Part shown: positions 56,701 through 63,224 of the stretch, piece after piece
Layout of the letters: each line of letters starts with the position of its first letter
How positions within the stretch are numbered: position 1 is the stretch's first letter
DNA from: Stercorarius parasiticus
Taxonomy: Eukaryota; Chordata; Aves; Charadriiformes; Stercorariidae
Reading direction: 5' to 3'
NCBI GenBank assembly: GCA_013396915.1
Contig: VWZL01001296.1
Coordinates: 27,281-91,280 of the forward strand
Length of the DNA stretch: 64,000 nt
The notes under the pieces: generated by a model
What the model was told of the DNA's origin: nothing
Databases searched by the model: none
The model's input: the letters and a program-made list of their open reading frames with translations, nothing else
Translations under genes and position numbers: made by a program

Positions 56701-59452
56701 ACCTGATAGTGATGGAATGAAGTGCCCCAGCTTGGTATTCACTGTAAGTGCAAGCAGAGAAAAGGCTTCAGTGTGTTTAACTGACCTTTCACAACAATAA
56801 ACCCTTACTTATGGATGCCAGTATATGGACCTGTTCTGTGAAAGAAATGTTTGAAGAAACGTGGAATGAAACTGATGCCCAAAGATCTGCTTCTGGGACA
56901 GTACTAGGCAGCATTTCTACTTGAGAAATACAGCTTCTAAACTCTCTTTATGTGTTTAAATAGAATTGAGAGGTATTATCTTGCCTTGATAGGCTGAAGT
57001 TCTCCTTGGTGACTTCTAGAGGCTCTTTACATAGTCAGTAGAGGGGAAAAAAAGGAATTTCTCTAGAGGGTGATTCAGATCAAGAACATATTTTAGCTTC
57101 ATTTTATAGCTTTTTATTTACAAACTGATAGCAATAACTATAAAGTATTTGTCAAGTAATATCAATGCCCTGGGATATTTTTTTTCCCTAGTTTCTTCTT
57201 GATTTAGTTCAAAACCAGTTGGTTTAAAGCTCTTTGCTGCTTTGTTCAAGACCTCTATTTCAGTCATCTCAGTAGCCATATTATCCTTTTTCTTTTTCTT
57301 TTTCTTTTTTTACCAGATCGAGTACACTTGTGATTTAGACATTACTTCTGTTCCTCAATGGTGGTAGGATTGGAGAGAAACAGTTCAGACAAAAGATCCC
57401 AGACTGTGATCATTATAGTTTGGCTTTTCTGAAATAAATGAAATTACATTGCTTTTCACCAAAGTAAAAAATGTATTAATTTTTTCACTAAACCAGTCCC
57501 ATTTTTTTCAGTCTTAACTGCTCTTTCAGGGCCTGTTATTTCTTGGTTATGCAGCTAAGGTGAACCTGAAAGGAGCTTGCCCTGTTTCAGATCTTTACGC
57601 GAGCTTGCTGTTCAACTACTGGTATAGTGGAAACAGTTTATAGGCAAAATGGTGACAAAGATTAATATCTTTAATTTGCACTTCAAGTTAGGTGCTTACA
57701 AGGAGGAGCTGTAATTTATTTAAGATACACTAAGTGAAAGTGAAACCTAGAGAAGCAACAGAAATTCATATGTATACTGCTGTAAAAGAGGAGGGGAAAA
57801 ATGGAGTCTACTAATAGTTATATAGTTATACATACTTGTACACTTACTTGTCTATATGGTATTCACTCATGACATAACTTCTTGATGTTCTTAGTCCATA
57901 GAAGTGAGTTTCTGTTAGCTGTAAATGGTTTGATTCTTTCTTATACTTACATCGCCATTGCAAAGAAGCAATAATTGAAATTTTAGCAGGGAAGAAGTTT
58001 GAATGTTTTACACGAATTAAAATGCGTTTGGAGGTTTGCAGAATTCTTAATTGCTCTGTGTGTTTCTACAATCCAAAATTAATATAGCATAGCAACAGTA
58101 GAGCTCAGAGTATGAGCGCGAAGAAAGGGACCTCCATTAGGTTGATTTGATAAAACACTTATTGGAACATAGTAGCCAAAGCTTGCTTTGTTTAATTTGA
58201 ACCAACTCTGGCAGAGTTATAAAATATTTGGGGAATATTCCTATGCAACGATCATTCCATTTAGGTTTCATGGTATTCATATAACTGCAGCATTATACTT
58301 GTGTGCTGAACCTCTATCACCTGTACAAAAATGAACTTTCCTCAAGGGTTCTGCATGGCTGAAGTTGGTTTAGCACCCAAGAAGGTGGATTATGAATCAG
58401 AAAAGCACCAGTTTGTTTGTCTTTTTGCAGTGGTCGATCTCAACCTCCTAAAGGAGGAGGTGCGGCTGTATAGTTGTACTCCACGCAACTTCTCGGTGTC
58501 ACTGAGGGAGGAGCTGAAGCGAACCGACACCATCTTCTGGCCATTGTGTCTGCTGGTTAAACGTTGTGGTGGAAACTGTGCCTGTTGTCATCAGAGTTGC
58601 AATGAATGCCAATGTGTACCAACAAAAGTCACCAAAAAATACCATGAGGTATGTGCCTTTTTTTTAAATTTGCAGATTTGGAAATACTGAAAACCAATTA
58701 AGGAATTTTTTTTTTTACTACATGAATGCCCCAATATTAATATTTTTTAAATGTATGTATTGCACTTATAGTAAATATTTTTTTTACCATTTTTAACAAA
58801 GTGTTACATCAAAAAGTAGTATCTTTCCTGTTAAAATATTTTTCTGTGGAACTATTAAGTCATTCCTGAGCTATTTGTTTACTGCTATAGTTCAGATACA
58901 TCACAACCACACCTCCTTGTTCAGCTTTCTGTAGTGGTAGGTGTGCACTTTATGAAGGAACACATATCTGTCCATTCCCATTGTTATAAATCTATAGCCA
59001 AAATTATTTATTATAGAATTATATAATAATTCCATGCTACTATACTATTAGCCCTTAAATAAAATTAAGTAGAAATACGAAACTGCAAGACTCTCTTCTT
59101 TGATAAAAGCAAGCGTCTGTTCAACATGCTTTAATCAATTTTGGAAAGAGCTTGAGATAAATGCAAAAATAATAATTAGTGGGTGGAATAAATGAAGAAA
59201 TTCACCTGAGGAAAGCCTATTTCTTTCAATGGGCCTCCTGTCATCCAGTGTGTTTCCAGTGCAGTCTAGCTCATAGTCTAGCTGTGTGGGTGAAGCACTT
59301 GCTGTTTTCTTGATACTTGGCTTCTTCTCCTTCAGGTTCTTCAGCTGAAGCCAAGGATTGGTGTCCGGGGACTGCATAAATCATTGACAGATGTACCCTT
59401 GGAACACCACGAGGAGTGTGACTGTGTGTGCAAAGGGAATACTGAAGGATAA
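5518..59452 (+). CDS. PDGFC: PDGFC, platelet-derived growth factor C, exons 2-6 (partial gene; exon 1 outside window)
   Basis: This is the span of five coding exons of a secreted growth factor. The family is known to be made as a latent dimer with an N-terminal CUB domain; proteolysis in the hinge releases the PDGF domain, which signals through PDGF receptor alpha and promotes mesenchymal growth. The joined exons total 920 nt. With the one base supplied by exon 1 they encode 306 residues and a TAA stop, matching residues 40-345 of the 345-residue vertebrate protein. Phases join cleanly at each junction (exon 2 starts after the first base of Gly40; Lys105 is split; exon 3/4 phase 0; Val235 split; exon 5/6 phase 0). 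There are no internal stops or frameshifts. All introns are GT-AG. Recognition rests on near-complete identity to remembered PDGFC stretches such as LTFDERFGLEDPEDDIC and CLLVKRCGGNCACC. The signal peptide, start codon and promoter are not in the window. Confidence 0.97.
8227..8265. repeat. Perfect 16-bp inverted repeat (hairpin)
   Basis: Left arm tccagctatataagag (8227-8242) and right arm ctcttatatagctgga (8250-8265) are exact reverse complements around the 7-nt loop ttttttg. It lies deep in intron 2. The function is unknown. The stem is shorter than a normal microRNA precursor. Confidence 0.85.
8872..8893. other. Poly-T tract ending in a 10-N assembly gap
   Basis: A run of T leads directly into ten N (8884-8893), then ttattag. 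The N run is a nominal gap, so the real length of missing sequence is unknown. It lies within intron 2 and does not affect coding sequence. Confidence 0.95.
9939..9972 (+). other. Five-run G-quadruplex motif
   Basis: G runs of 4, 3, 4, 5 and 7 are separated by loops of 1, 6, 3 and 1 nt, all on the sense strand of PDGFC intron 2. It fits the canonical G3+N1-7 rule, so both DNA and pre-mRNA could fold. It is isolated in AT-rich sequence. Confidence 0.8.
17946..17971. repeat. Polypyrimidine (T/C) tract
   Basis: A run of T with scattered C, about 26 bases, in intron 2. It is not followed by a supported exon. Confidence 0.7.
19834..19859. repeat. 10-bp perfect hairpin
   Basis: Arms gtgtgctaga (19834-19843) and tctagcacac (19850-19859) flank the 6-nt loop tttttg. 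It is in intron 2 with unknown role. Confidence 0.8.
22718..22896. mobile_element. Probable non-autonomous hAT DNA transposon (MITE-like)
   Basis: The left end cagtggctttcaat and right end attaaaaaccaatg (read inward: cattggtttttaa) form imperfect terminal inverted repeats of about 13 bp matching the CAGTGGTTYTCAA type ends of Charlie-like hAT elements. The eight bases before the left end, ttctagag, fit the known hAT target-site pattern nTCTAGAn. The right flank no longer matches, which suggests age. The interior (about 150 bp) has no coding capacity. The family name is inferred from ends only. Confidence 0.55.
23549..23729 (+). CDS. PDGFC: PDGFC exon 3: second part of CUB domain
   Basis: 181 nt encoding the last base of Lys105 through Pro165. 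The acceptor is ctgttcag|G and the donor is CCA|gtaagt. It begins YDFVEVEEPSDG and contains RWCGSSSVPS (C124), the basic strand KGNQIRIRF and the CUB-terminal GFCIHY (C157), ending LLMP at the start of the hinge. From family knowledge C104 and C124 are disulfide-bonded; PDGF-C's CUB has fewer cysteines than the canonical four, and only C104, C124 and C157 are seen in exons 2-3. Differences from my memory of the human protein are conservative (for example HYTLLMP for HYNIVMP). Confidence 0.97.
26930..27450. promoter_or_regulatory. Candidate conserved non-coding element (weak)
   Basis: Low-repeat, complex-composition sequence with homeodomain-like TAATTA/TTAATTA cores (ttattaattattcaggg at about 27241) and no simple repeats, unlike much of its surroundings. 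This is an impression of texture only; conservation cannot be seen from one sequence. Confidence 0.2.
28682..28709. repeat. Perfect 14-bp tandem duplication
   Basis: The unit tctagcaaaattgt occurs twice head to tail with no mismatch, consistent with a recent slippage-type duplication. Confidence 0.85.
31105..31420 (-). mobile_element. Ancient LINE-type interspersed repeat (CR1/L3-like, antisense)
   Basis: Blocks such as tttatttagtaatctgtaacaga (31277-31299), the stretch around tgtccatgtaccccttgagccc (31316-31337) and cttcacaacatcc (31353-31365) recall an old amniote LINE 3' region that I remember as a dispersed repeat. The copy is strongly diverged. Orientation and family are from memory of the consensus and uncertain. 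Confidence 0.45.
31723..31785. repeat. A/C-rich low-complexity tract
   Basis: About 60 bases almost entirely A and C, with runs of 6-10 A. Confidence 0.7.
32830..32846. repeat. (ATG)n microsatellite
   Basis: Five tandem ATG/GAT units in intron 3. Confidence 0.8.
33503..33551. repeat. Two-copy short direct repeat
   Basis: agtggtgtaataattaaat (33503-33521) recurs at 33532-33551 with a single inserted A, about 29 bp apart. Confidence 0.75.
38403..38650 (-). mobile_element. CR1 LINE 3' end, well preserved, antisense
   Basis: Read on the + strand it opens with the reverse complement of the CR1 terminal octamers (catagaat catagaac). It continues with gtttgggttggaagggacc, aaagatcatc, ccatgggcagggacacctcc, gggcaacctgttccagtgtc and ttcttcctaatacctaac, the classic avian CR1 3' end in antisense. 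It is 5'-truncated at about 38650. Similarity to the consensus appears high, so it is one of the younger insertions here. It lies in opposite orientation to PDGFC. Confidence 0.93.
39060..39079. repeat. Near-palindrome, 9-bp arms
   Basis: tgatctagt and actagatca are separated by only tg. The loop is too short for a good hairpin; it could be a cruciform or a dimeric binding site. Confidence 0.7.
40605..40800 (-). mobile_element. Degenerate CR1-like fragment, antisense
   Basis: The phrases gaacacagtattt, gagacctc, cagctcagtag and ggatcacgttgtctcctattca follow the order of the antisense CR1 reverse-transcriptase 3' region, but with heavy divergence. The call is tentative. Confidence 0.4.
40852..40872. 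repeat. Poly-T tract
   Basis: A T run of about 18 after tttggttttttg, next to the CR1-like fragment. Confidence 0.7.
44061..44076. repeat. (AT)n / (AC)n microsatellite
   Basis: atatatatatacacac in intron 3. Confidence 0.8.
44287..44347. repeat. A/C-rich tract with (CCAA)n
   Basis: A-rich run followed by four CCAA units and ACC/AAC repeats. Confidence 0.75.
45262..45302. repeat. (CATA/CA/TGTA)n microsatellite, self-complementary
   Basis: catacatacacacaca is followed by tatgtatgtatgtata and acacacat, so the halves can pair. Confidence 0.8.
50527..50547. repeat. Poly-T tract followed by AG
   Basis: About 20 T ending ttcagg looks like a 3' splice site, but no supported exon follows. Confidence 0.6.
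51385..51700 (-). mobile_element. Old CR1 (CR1-Y-like) 3' fragment, antisense
   Basis: agggacttcaggaggactctag, acctcctgctcagggtagggtcag, gaggtcagacc, gctcagggctttatcc, ctctctaggcaacc and ttgtccttcccatcccc follow the antisense consensus of older CR1 subfamilies in order. Moderate divergence; the terminal octamers are lost. It sits about 1 kb before exon 4. Confidence 0.8.
52674..52881 (+). CDS. PDGFC: PDGFC exon 4: hinge and proteolytic activation site
   Basis: 208 nt encoding residues 166-234 plus one base of Val235. The acceptor is tttgattgcag|CAC and the donor is AGAG|gtaaat. The first 15-20 residues (HHTEAPSPSLLPPSTLPLD) are a proline- and serine-rich variable hinge. A conserved block follows: LIRYLEPDRWQLDLEDLYRP, then WQLLGKAYIHGRKSR. 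The tetrabasic-like RKSR at 231-234 is the family's known activation cleavage site (tPA/plasmin type serine proteases), and it ends at the exon 4/5 junction, so the latent and active halves of the protein sit on different exons. The hinge start is the most diverged part of the protein here, as expected for a linker. Confidence 0.96.
53095..53100 (+). terminator. Possible intronic polyadenylation signal after exon 4
   Basis: An AATAAA lies 214 bp past the exon 4 donor, in a position where reading through exon 4 would already have met a stop (ending 52934). AATAAA is common by chance in AT-rich introns, so support is weak. Confidence 0.25.
53320..53336. repeat. (TTTA)n microsatellite
   Basis: About four TTTA units in intron 4. 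Confidence 0.75.
54319..54354. repeat. T-rich tract
   Basis: About 36 bases of T with isolated C. Confidence 0.75.
54644..54776. repeat. 15-bp perfect inverted repeats enclosing 103 bp
   Basis: gactatatttagaca (54644-54658) and tgtctaaatatagtc (54762-54776) are exact reverse complements. The interior holds a smaller foldback, cacagaa-c-ttctgtg. The layout resembles a tiny MITE or a structured RNA. No target-site duplication is visible. Confidence 0.7.
57287..57312. repeat. (CTTTTT)n-like pyrimidine tract
   Basis: tttttctttttctttttcttttttt followed by accag. It resembles a splice acceptor tract, but no open conserved exon follows. Confidence 0.7.
58431..58648 (+). CDS. PDGFC: PDGFC exon 5: core of the PDGF/VEGF cystine-knot domain
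   Basis: 218 nt encoding the rest of Val235 to Glu307. The acceptor is ctttttgcag|TG and the donor is GAG|gtatgt. It starts VVDLNLLKEEVRLYSC, the N-terminus of the mature factor, and carries C250, C274, C280, C284, C286, C287, C291, C294 and C296. The spacing RCGGNCACC includes the extra residues that distinguish PDGF-C/D from PDGF-A/B. A sequon N254-F-S is present. Residue 273, before the first cysteine of the core, is Leu (codon TTG at 58544), where I remember Gly in mammals and Pro in PDGF-A/B. The upstream in-frame methionine at 58331 is intronic. Confidence 0.97.
58649..59335 (+). other. PDGFC: PDGFC intron 5 (687 bp)
   Basis: Short AT-rich intron, gtatgt to ccttcag. Nothing else was recognised in it. 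Confidence 0.95.
59336..59452 (+). CDS. PDGFC: PDGFC exon 6: C-terminus of PDGF domain and stop
   Basis: 117 nt including the TAA stop at 59450-59452, encoding residues 308-345. The acceptor is cttcttctccttcag|GTT. It contains the receptor-binding loop region VLQLKPRIGVRGLHKS and the last knot cysteines in EECDCVCKG (C335, C337, C339). It ends GNTEG, the same total length as the mammalian protein. The last intron is only 687 bp, so exons 5 and 6 sit close together, as the cystine-knot half of the gene. Confidence 0.97.
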   Translation, partial: VLQLKPRIGVRGLHKSLTDVPLEHHEECDCVCKGNTEG

Positions 59453-60407
59453 CATGATTTAATTGTGCTGGGTTCTTTCAAAGCACATTCAATCAATGGC
59501 TGATTCTATTATGGGGCTTGTGCATTATCTCCTTCTGTAATCTCAGTTGTTTGCTTTGGGGATCTTCCATCTTCAAGATTTACAGTGAGCTCTAAAAAGA
59601 GGAGAAGCCAAACTGGGATTATACGTTGTGTGACAGCTCTGTTTGGAGGCCCAGTGAAAGGATGGGAGAAAGGCATCAATGAGGGATTTAAAATATATGT
59701 ATTGGTTTTGTCCCCACAATTTTCTTGACAATACACGGATTTATAATTTAGGAGTAAAAATAAAGTTAGAAGGCTCACATCATGGAGACTTGATCCCGCT
59801 GGCTGTCTCATTTCTGCAGCTCCAGTACATCTGGCCTCTGGTTGAAAACACCTGAAATCTTTCTTTTTGTGTTCAACTACTCCTATGTACTCTAAATCGA
59901 AGCGTTCTCTGTTGTATAAACTTGAGTTAAAACAGATTGTCTTGTTCCGAATTAAACTTAATTTGTCTAATGCTGGTAGGAAAGACTGGATTTTTCCATA
60001 TGCTCTAGTAAAGCTCCTGCCTTTTAGAAAGAAGACTGGACAATAACATGAGCTAAGGAAGCAAACATTGAAAAGAACAGTGCCTTTATTCTTACTACTA
60101 TGGCTGATGATTTATTGTTTGTTTGTTTATTATTTTTTATTGTGTACATTTTTATACTCTCTTTTTGACAATATAACTATTTGCTTTTCTAAACTTGTTA
60201 AATATATCTATTTTTACCAAAGGTATTTAATATTCTTTTTTTATTACAACCTAGATCAACTATTTTTTAGTTTTGTAAGACTTTAAAGCCAGATTTATAC
60301 AGTTGGAGGAACAGAGGTGTGGTTACAATGGTAAAGGAGCATGACCCCTTTGCAGGTTTTTGTTACACAGTGAAAAAATACAGTTTTTTACCTGGATGCA
60401 GAGTAAT

Positions 60408-60413
60408 AATAAA
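60408..60413 (+). terminator. Possible proximal polyadenylation signal
   Basis: An AATAAA sits in the 3' UTR, followed by agatgtgtggatg, which could act as a GT-rich downstream element. Use would shorten the 3' UTR by about 0.55 kb but keep the AU-rich block at 60110-60260. Confidence 0.35.
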
Positions 60414-60952
60414 CAGAGATGTGTGGATGAAGGTCTAAGCTTGCCAGCTCCATGACACTGAAAATATGAGAGAGCGACGTTACTAGAAGTGGTTTCAGAA
60501 GCTGATTTTAAAAATTCCTTCTCTCCATTCTGGCGTTTGTTCCGGTAGAAAAGAAATAAGCATAGATAGATGCATACTGGCTTGTTTAACTCTTTAATTT
60601 CTTTAAAGTAGGATGATCTACAACATAAGAAAAGAAGTCCAGTGGCTCGCAGCCTTCATGATGCATCATGGTTGTGGGAAGGCAGCCTAGTCAATGTTGA
60701 AGTGTATGGTTTTCCATTGGCGGTTATAGCTGTTTAAATACTGTTCACTCACAGGATCGTAACACTCTTCAGTACAGTTTGATGAACTATGGTTTTGTTA
60801 TTCTGTACATTGTATTCTTTAACCAATACACTTATCCCACCCTATGCAAATTGAAAAGGAAACGGTAAAGTATTTTGCTTGTAAAATGCTTTAACATTAT
60901 GCCTAGTTTATTTTTTTTGACTATTGGATTTGCAGATTGTAATGAATCACCA

Positions 60953-60986
60953 AATAAAGTAATAATGCTAATTTTGGGAGAATAAA
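60953..60986 (+). terminator. Distal polyadenylation signals (two AATAAA)
   Basis: AATAAA occurs at 60953-60958 and again at 60981-60986. The second is followed within about 10-40 nt by tgtttctgtgtggttg, a GT-rich downstream element. The pair sits about 1.5 kb after the PDGFC stop. Cleavage is predicted near 61,000. Confidence 0.65.
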
Positions 60987-61005
60987 TGTTTCTGTGTGGT
61001 TGCAT

Positions 61006-63224
61006 ATTTGTATCTGTTCAATATACAATAACAGGAAAAGTTAGAGGGTGATATTCTACTTATCATTTTGAAAGTCAGTTATGAAAACAAAATTCTTCTG
61101 TTACCAAGACTTCCACTTGCTTTGTTAATTCTGTTTTACTTTAAATCCACAAGAAAAAAAAGGCAAAAGAAGGAATGTGATTGTATTTGTATAAATATAC
61201 AAATTGTTCAAAATTGTGTGGATGTGAAGCCATCAAATTGAAATAACATCTTCTGTTATTGTTTCCATCATGAAAATGAGTTTTGATGAAAATGTAGAGG
61301 GTTTTGCAAGTTGGTATGACTTTCTGGTACCAGTTCTGGAAAATTCTCAGGTGACTTCTAATTCTGTCTTAGCTGGTCTGTTTTGCCCCACCCTCAACCT
61401 CCTACTAAATAAAAAAAATATCTGGTGTAAATGTGGCATATAATTATCCAGATTGAAAATTAACCCTGTATCAGAATGCAGAATTATGGTCACACAAGAA
61501 ATCTGATTTACTTGAATTTTCTGTCTTTGACCAGAACAAAGAGTGTTTTTGCAGAGATGCTGGGGGGAGAGGGGGGGTTTACATTAATATTGTCCTTTTT
61601 TTGTGCTTTAAAGGCTTTTGAGATAAAAGCATAGCCTCTGGCATCATAATCCAGCAGAATAATTGAAAAAATTAATTCTATTATGGAAATTTCTGCTGTA
61701 GGAAACGTGAGAGGTCTCATCCTCTCTGTAGACTTGCTGGTGGAAGAAGGTACAACATGGATTTTGGGGTAGGTATTTGGTGGCAGCAGAGGAATGGGAA
61801 GTTTCTGGAACCATACAGGGTATGGAGGGTAGGTAACTTTTTCCAAAAGTCACAAGTATTTCTTCTGTTCCCCTTTGGCTTTGGCTGACTTTCTTCCTCG
61901 CCAGTTTCTTGCACCAGTTTCCTTCCCAATTGCTTGCTATAGACTTGCATCTGAACTCCGTGTCCCTTTGCTCTTTACACCCCCCTTCACAGTGCTCTCC
62001 CTCTTATTCGATCCAAAATCACCATCCCTCCTGTTTGCCATCCTCTTGCCGAGCATCATTAAGCTCTTTCCCTCTGTAAAAGCTGGCGGTGTGATGGGAT
62101 GCACCCATACTGCGTCCTGCCTGTGTGCGTAGGCTTGGGCTGGAGATCCTGCTGAGTTTTCTGTGGTCTTTGCTTCTTTGCTTAAAATGTTTTGAAGATG
62201 TCCTTCTGACAACGCAGGGGAGCTAATGTCAGAAGAATAAATCATGTTGCTGGCCTCGCCTCGGTGGGAAAGGGTGAAGTGAGGTAAAACACGCGGGACA
62301 AGGCAAAGAAAGGTGAGGGGGTGGGAGGGCTGGGCCAGGCCAGGGACGCTGGGGGAAAATACAGCAGACGAGGGCAAGAGAGAAATGGTGCTGGTGATCA
62401 CGGTCTCCTAATTTGCTGACAGCTCCCCCGCGGTAGGTAAGGCCTGTAGCTCCCTGACACCTCCCTCCATGGGCAGGTTTGGCCAGGCCCCAGCGCAGGC
62501 CATCCTCCGCAGGCCCTGTGGGGGGACCGTGTCAGTCAGCAGGAGTGATGGGACATGCACAGCACTGGGTTTAATTGGAGATGCCTTGACCATTGCTGGT
62601 ATTTGATCCTAAACTTTGAAAAATACACTTGATATAAAACTTCATAATTGCACAGAAGAAATGTACTAATTTCAGTAGGTACAGTTATAGCATAAAGGGA
62701 TTGTTGCCTAACTTGACCTCTCCTAATTTGCTTAAAATTCCTCCATCGAAAAGTTTTTAATTTCTCCCTCTAAAGTTTTTCTTACCCAATAATGAAATTT
62801 TTCAGTCAGATGTTTCTGAGGAGCGTTAACTTCTTGCGGCCCCGAAGTGAGCTGAGGCTTGTTATACCTACAGTTACAAACAGCATGCAGAAAACACTCC
62901 TCTGAGGGTTTTGTTTCATTATTATTAATATTTATATTCTGTTGTTTCTACGAAAAAAGTGTGGTAAAAACTAACTGGAGATAATAATCATGACTTACTA
63001 ACAATCAAACAATGGTTCCTTTCACAGTTACAGGTCACCGCAGCTGAATGTCAAGGATGTCGTATGTGTAGAAAAAGATTGACAAAAGTGGGTAGAAAGC
63101 CTGTGATTTTCAATATGGAGTAGAAGTTGCAAGCTTTGATCTTACATCTTTGTGGAGATTTTTTTTAAATCGTTGCTGTCATTTTTAAGCCATGAGTTGC
63201 TGAACTGCATTCATGAGTTGCTGC
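61006..63224. other. Intergenic region downstream of PDGFC
   Basis: AT-rich to 61,500, then a more GC-rich stretch from about 61,850 to 62,600 with no recognisable gene. A 154-codon open frame on the minus strand (61937-62401) lacks any familiar motif and is probably chance. AT-rich sequence returns from 62,600 to about 63,180. A 12-bp direct repeat catgagttgctg occurs at 63191 and 63212, at the edge of the GC-rich CR1 region. Confidence 0.7.

Larger units (their letters stand above)
52882..58430 (+). other. PDGFC: PDGFC intron 4 (5.5 kb)
   Basis: Separates the activation-site exon from the growth-factor domain. Contents seen: a possible intronic poly(A) signal (53095), a (TTTA)n run (53320-53336), a T-rich tract (54319-54354), a 15-bp inverted repeat pair (54644-54776) and a CTTTTT tract (57287-57312). 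No supported exon and no recognised large repeat. Confidence 0.9.
59453..61005 (+). other. PDGFC: PDGFC 3' UTR (3' end approximate)
   Basis: About 1.5 kb of AT-rich non-coding sequence directly after the stop. The stretch at about 60110-60260 is very U-rich with AUUUA-type pentamers and looks like the AU-rich part of the mammalian PDGFC 3' UTR as I recall it (not aligned). The distal end is placed after a pair of AATAAA hexamers (60953, 60981) followed by a GT-rich stretch. A weaker proximal candidate is at 60408. Confidence 0.75.

Noticed and set aside
57287..57420. Possible cryptic exon after the CTTTTT tract in intron 4
   Set aside because: No conserved coding sequence follows, and exon 4 and exon 5 already complement each other's split codon.
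58331..58690. 119-codon open frame beginning with ATG before exon 5
   Set aside because: The first 100 bases are intron 4 and the last part is intron 5; only 58431-58648, bounded by splice sites, is PDGFC coding.
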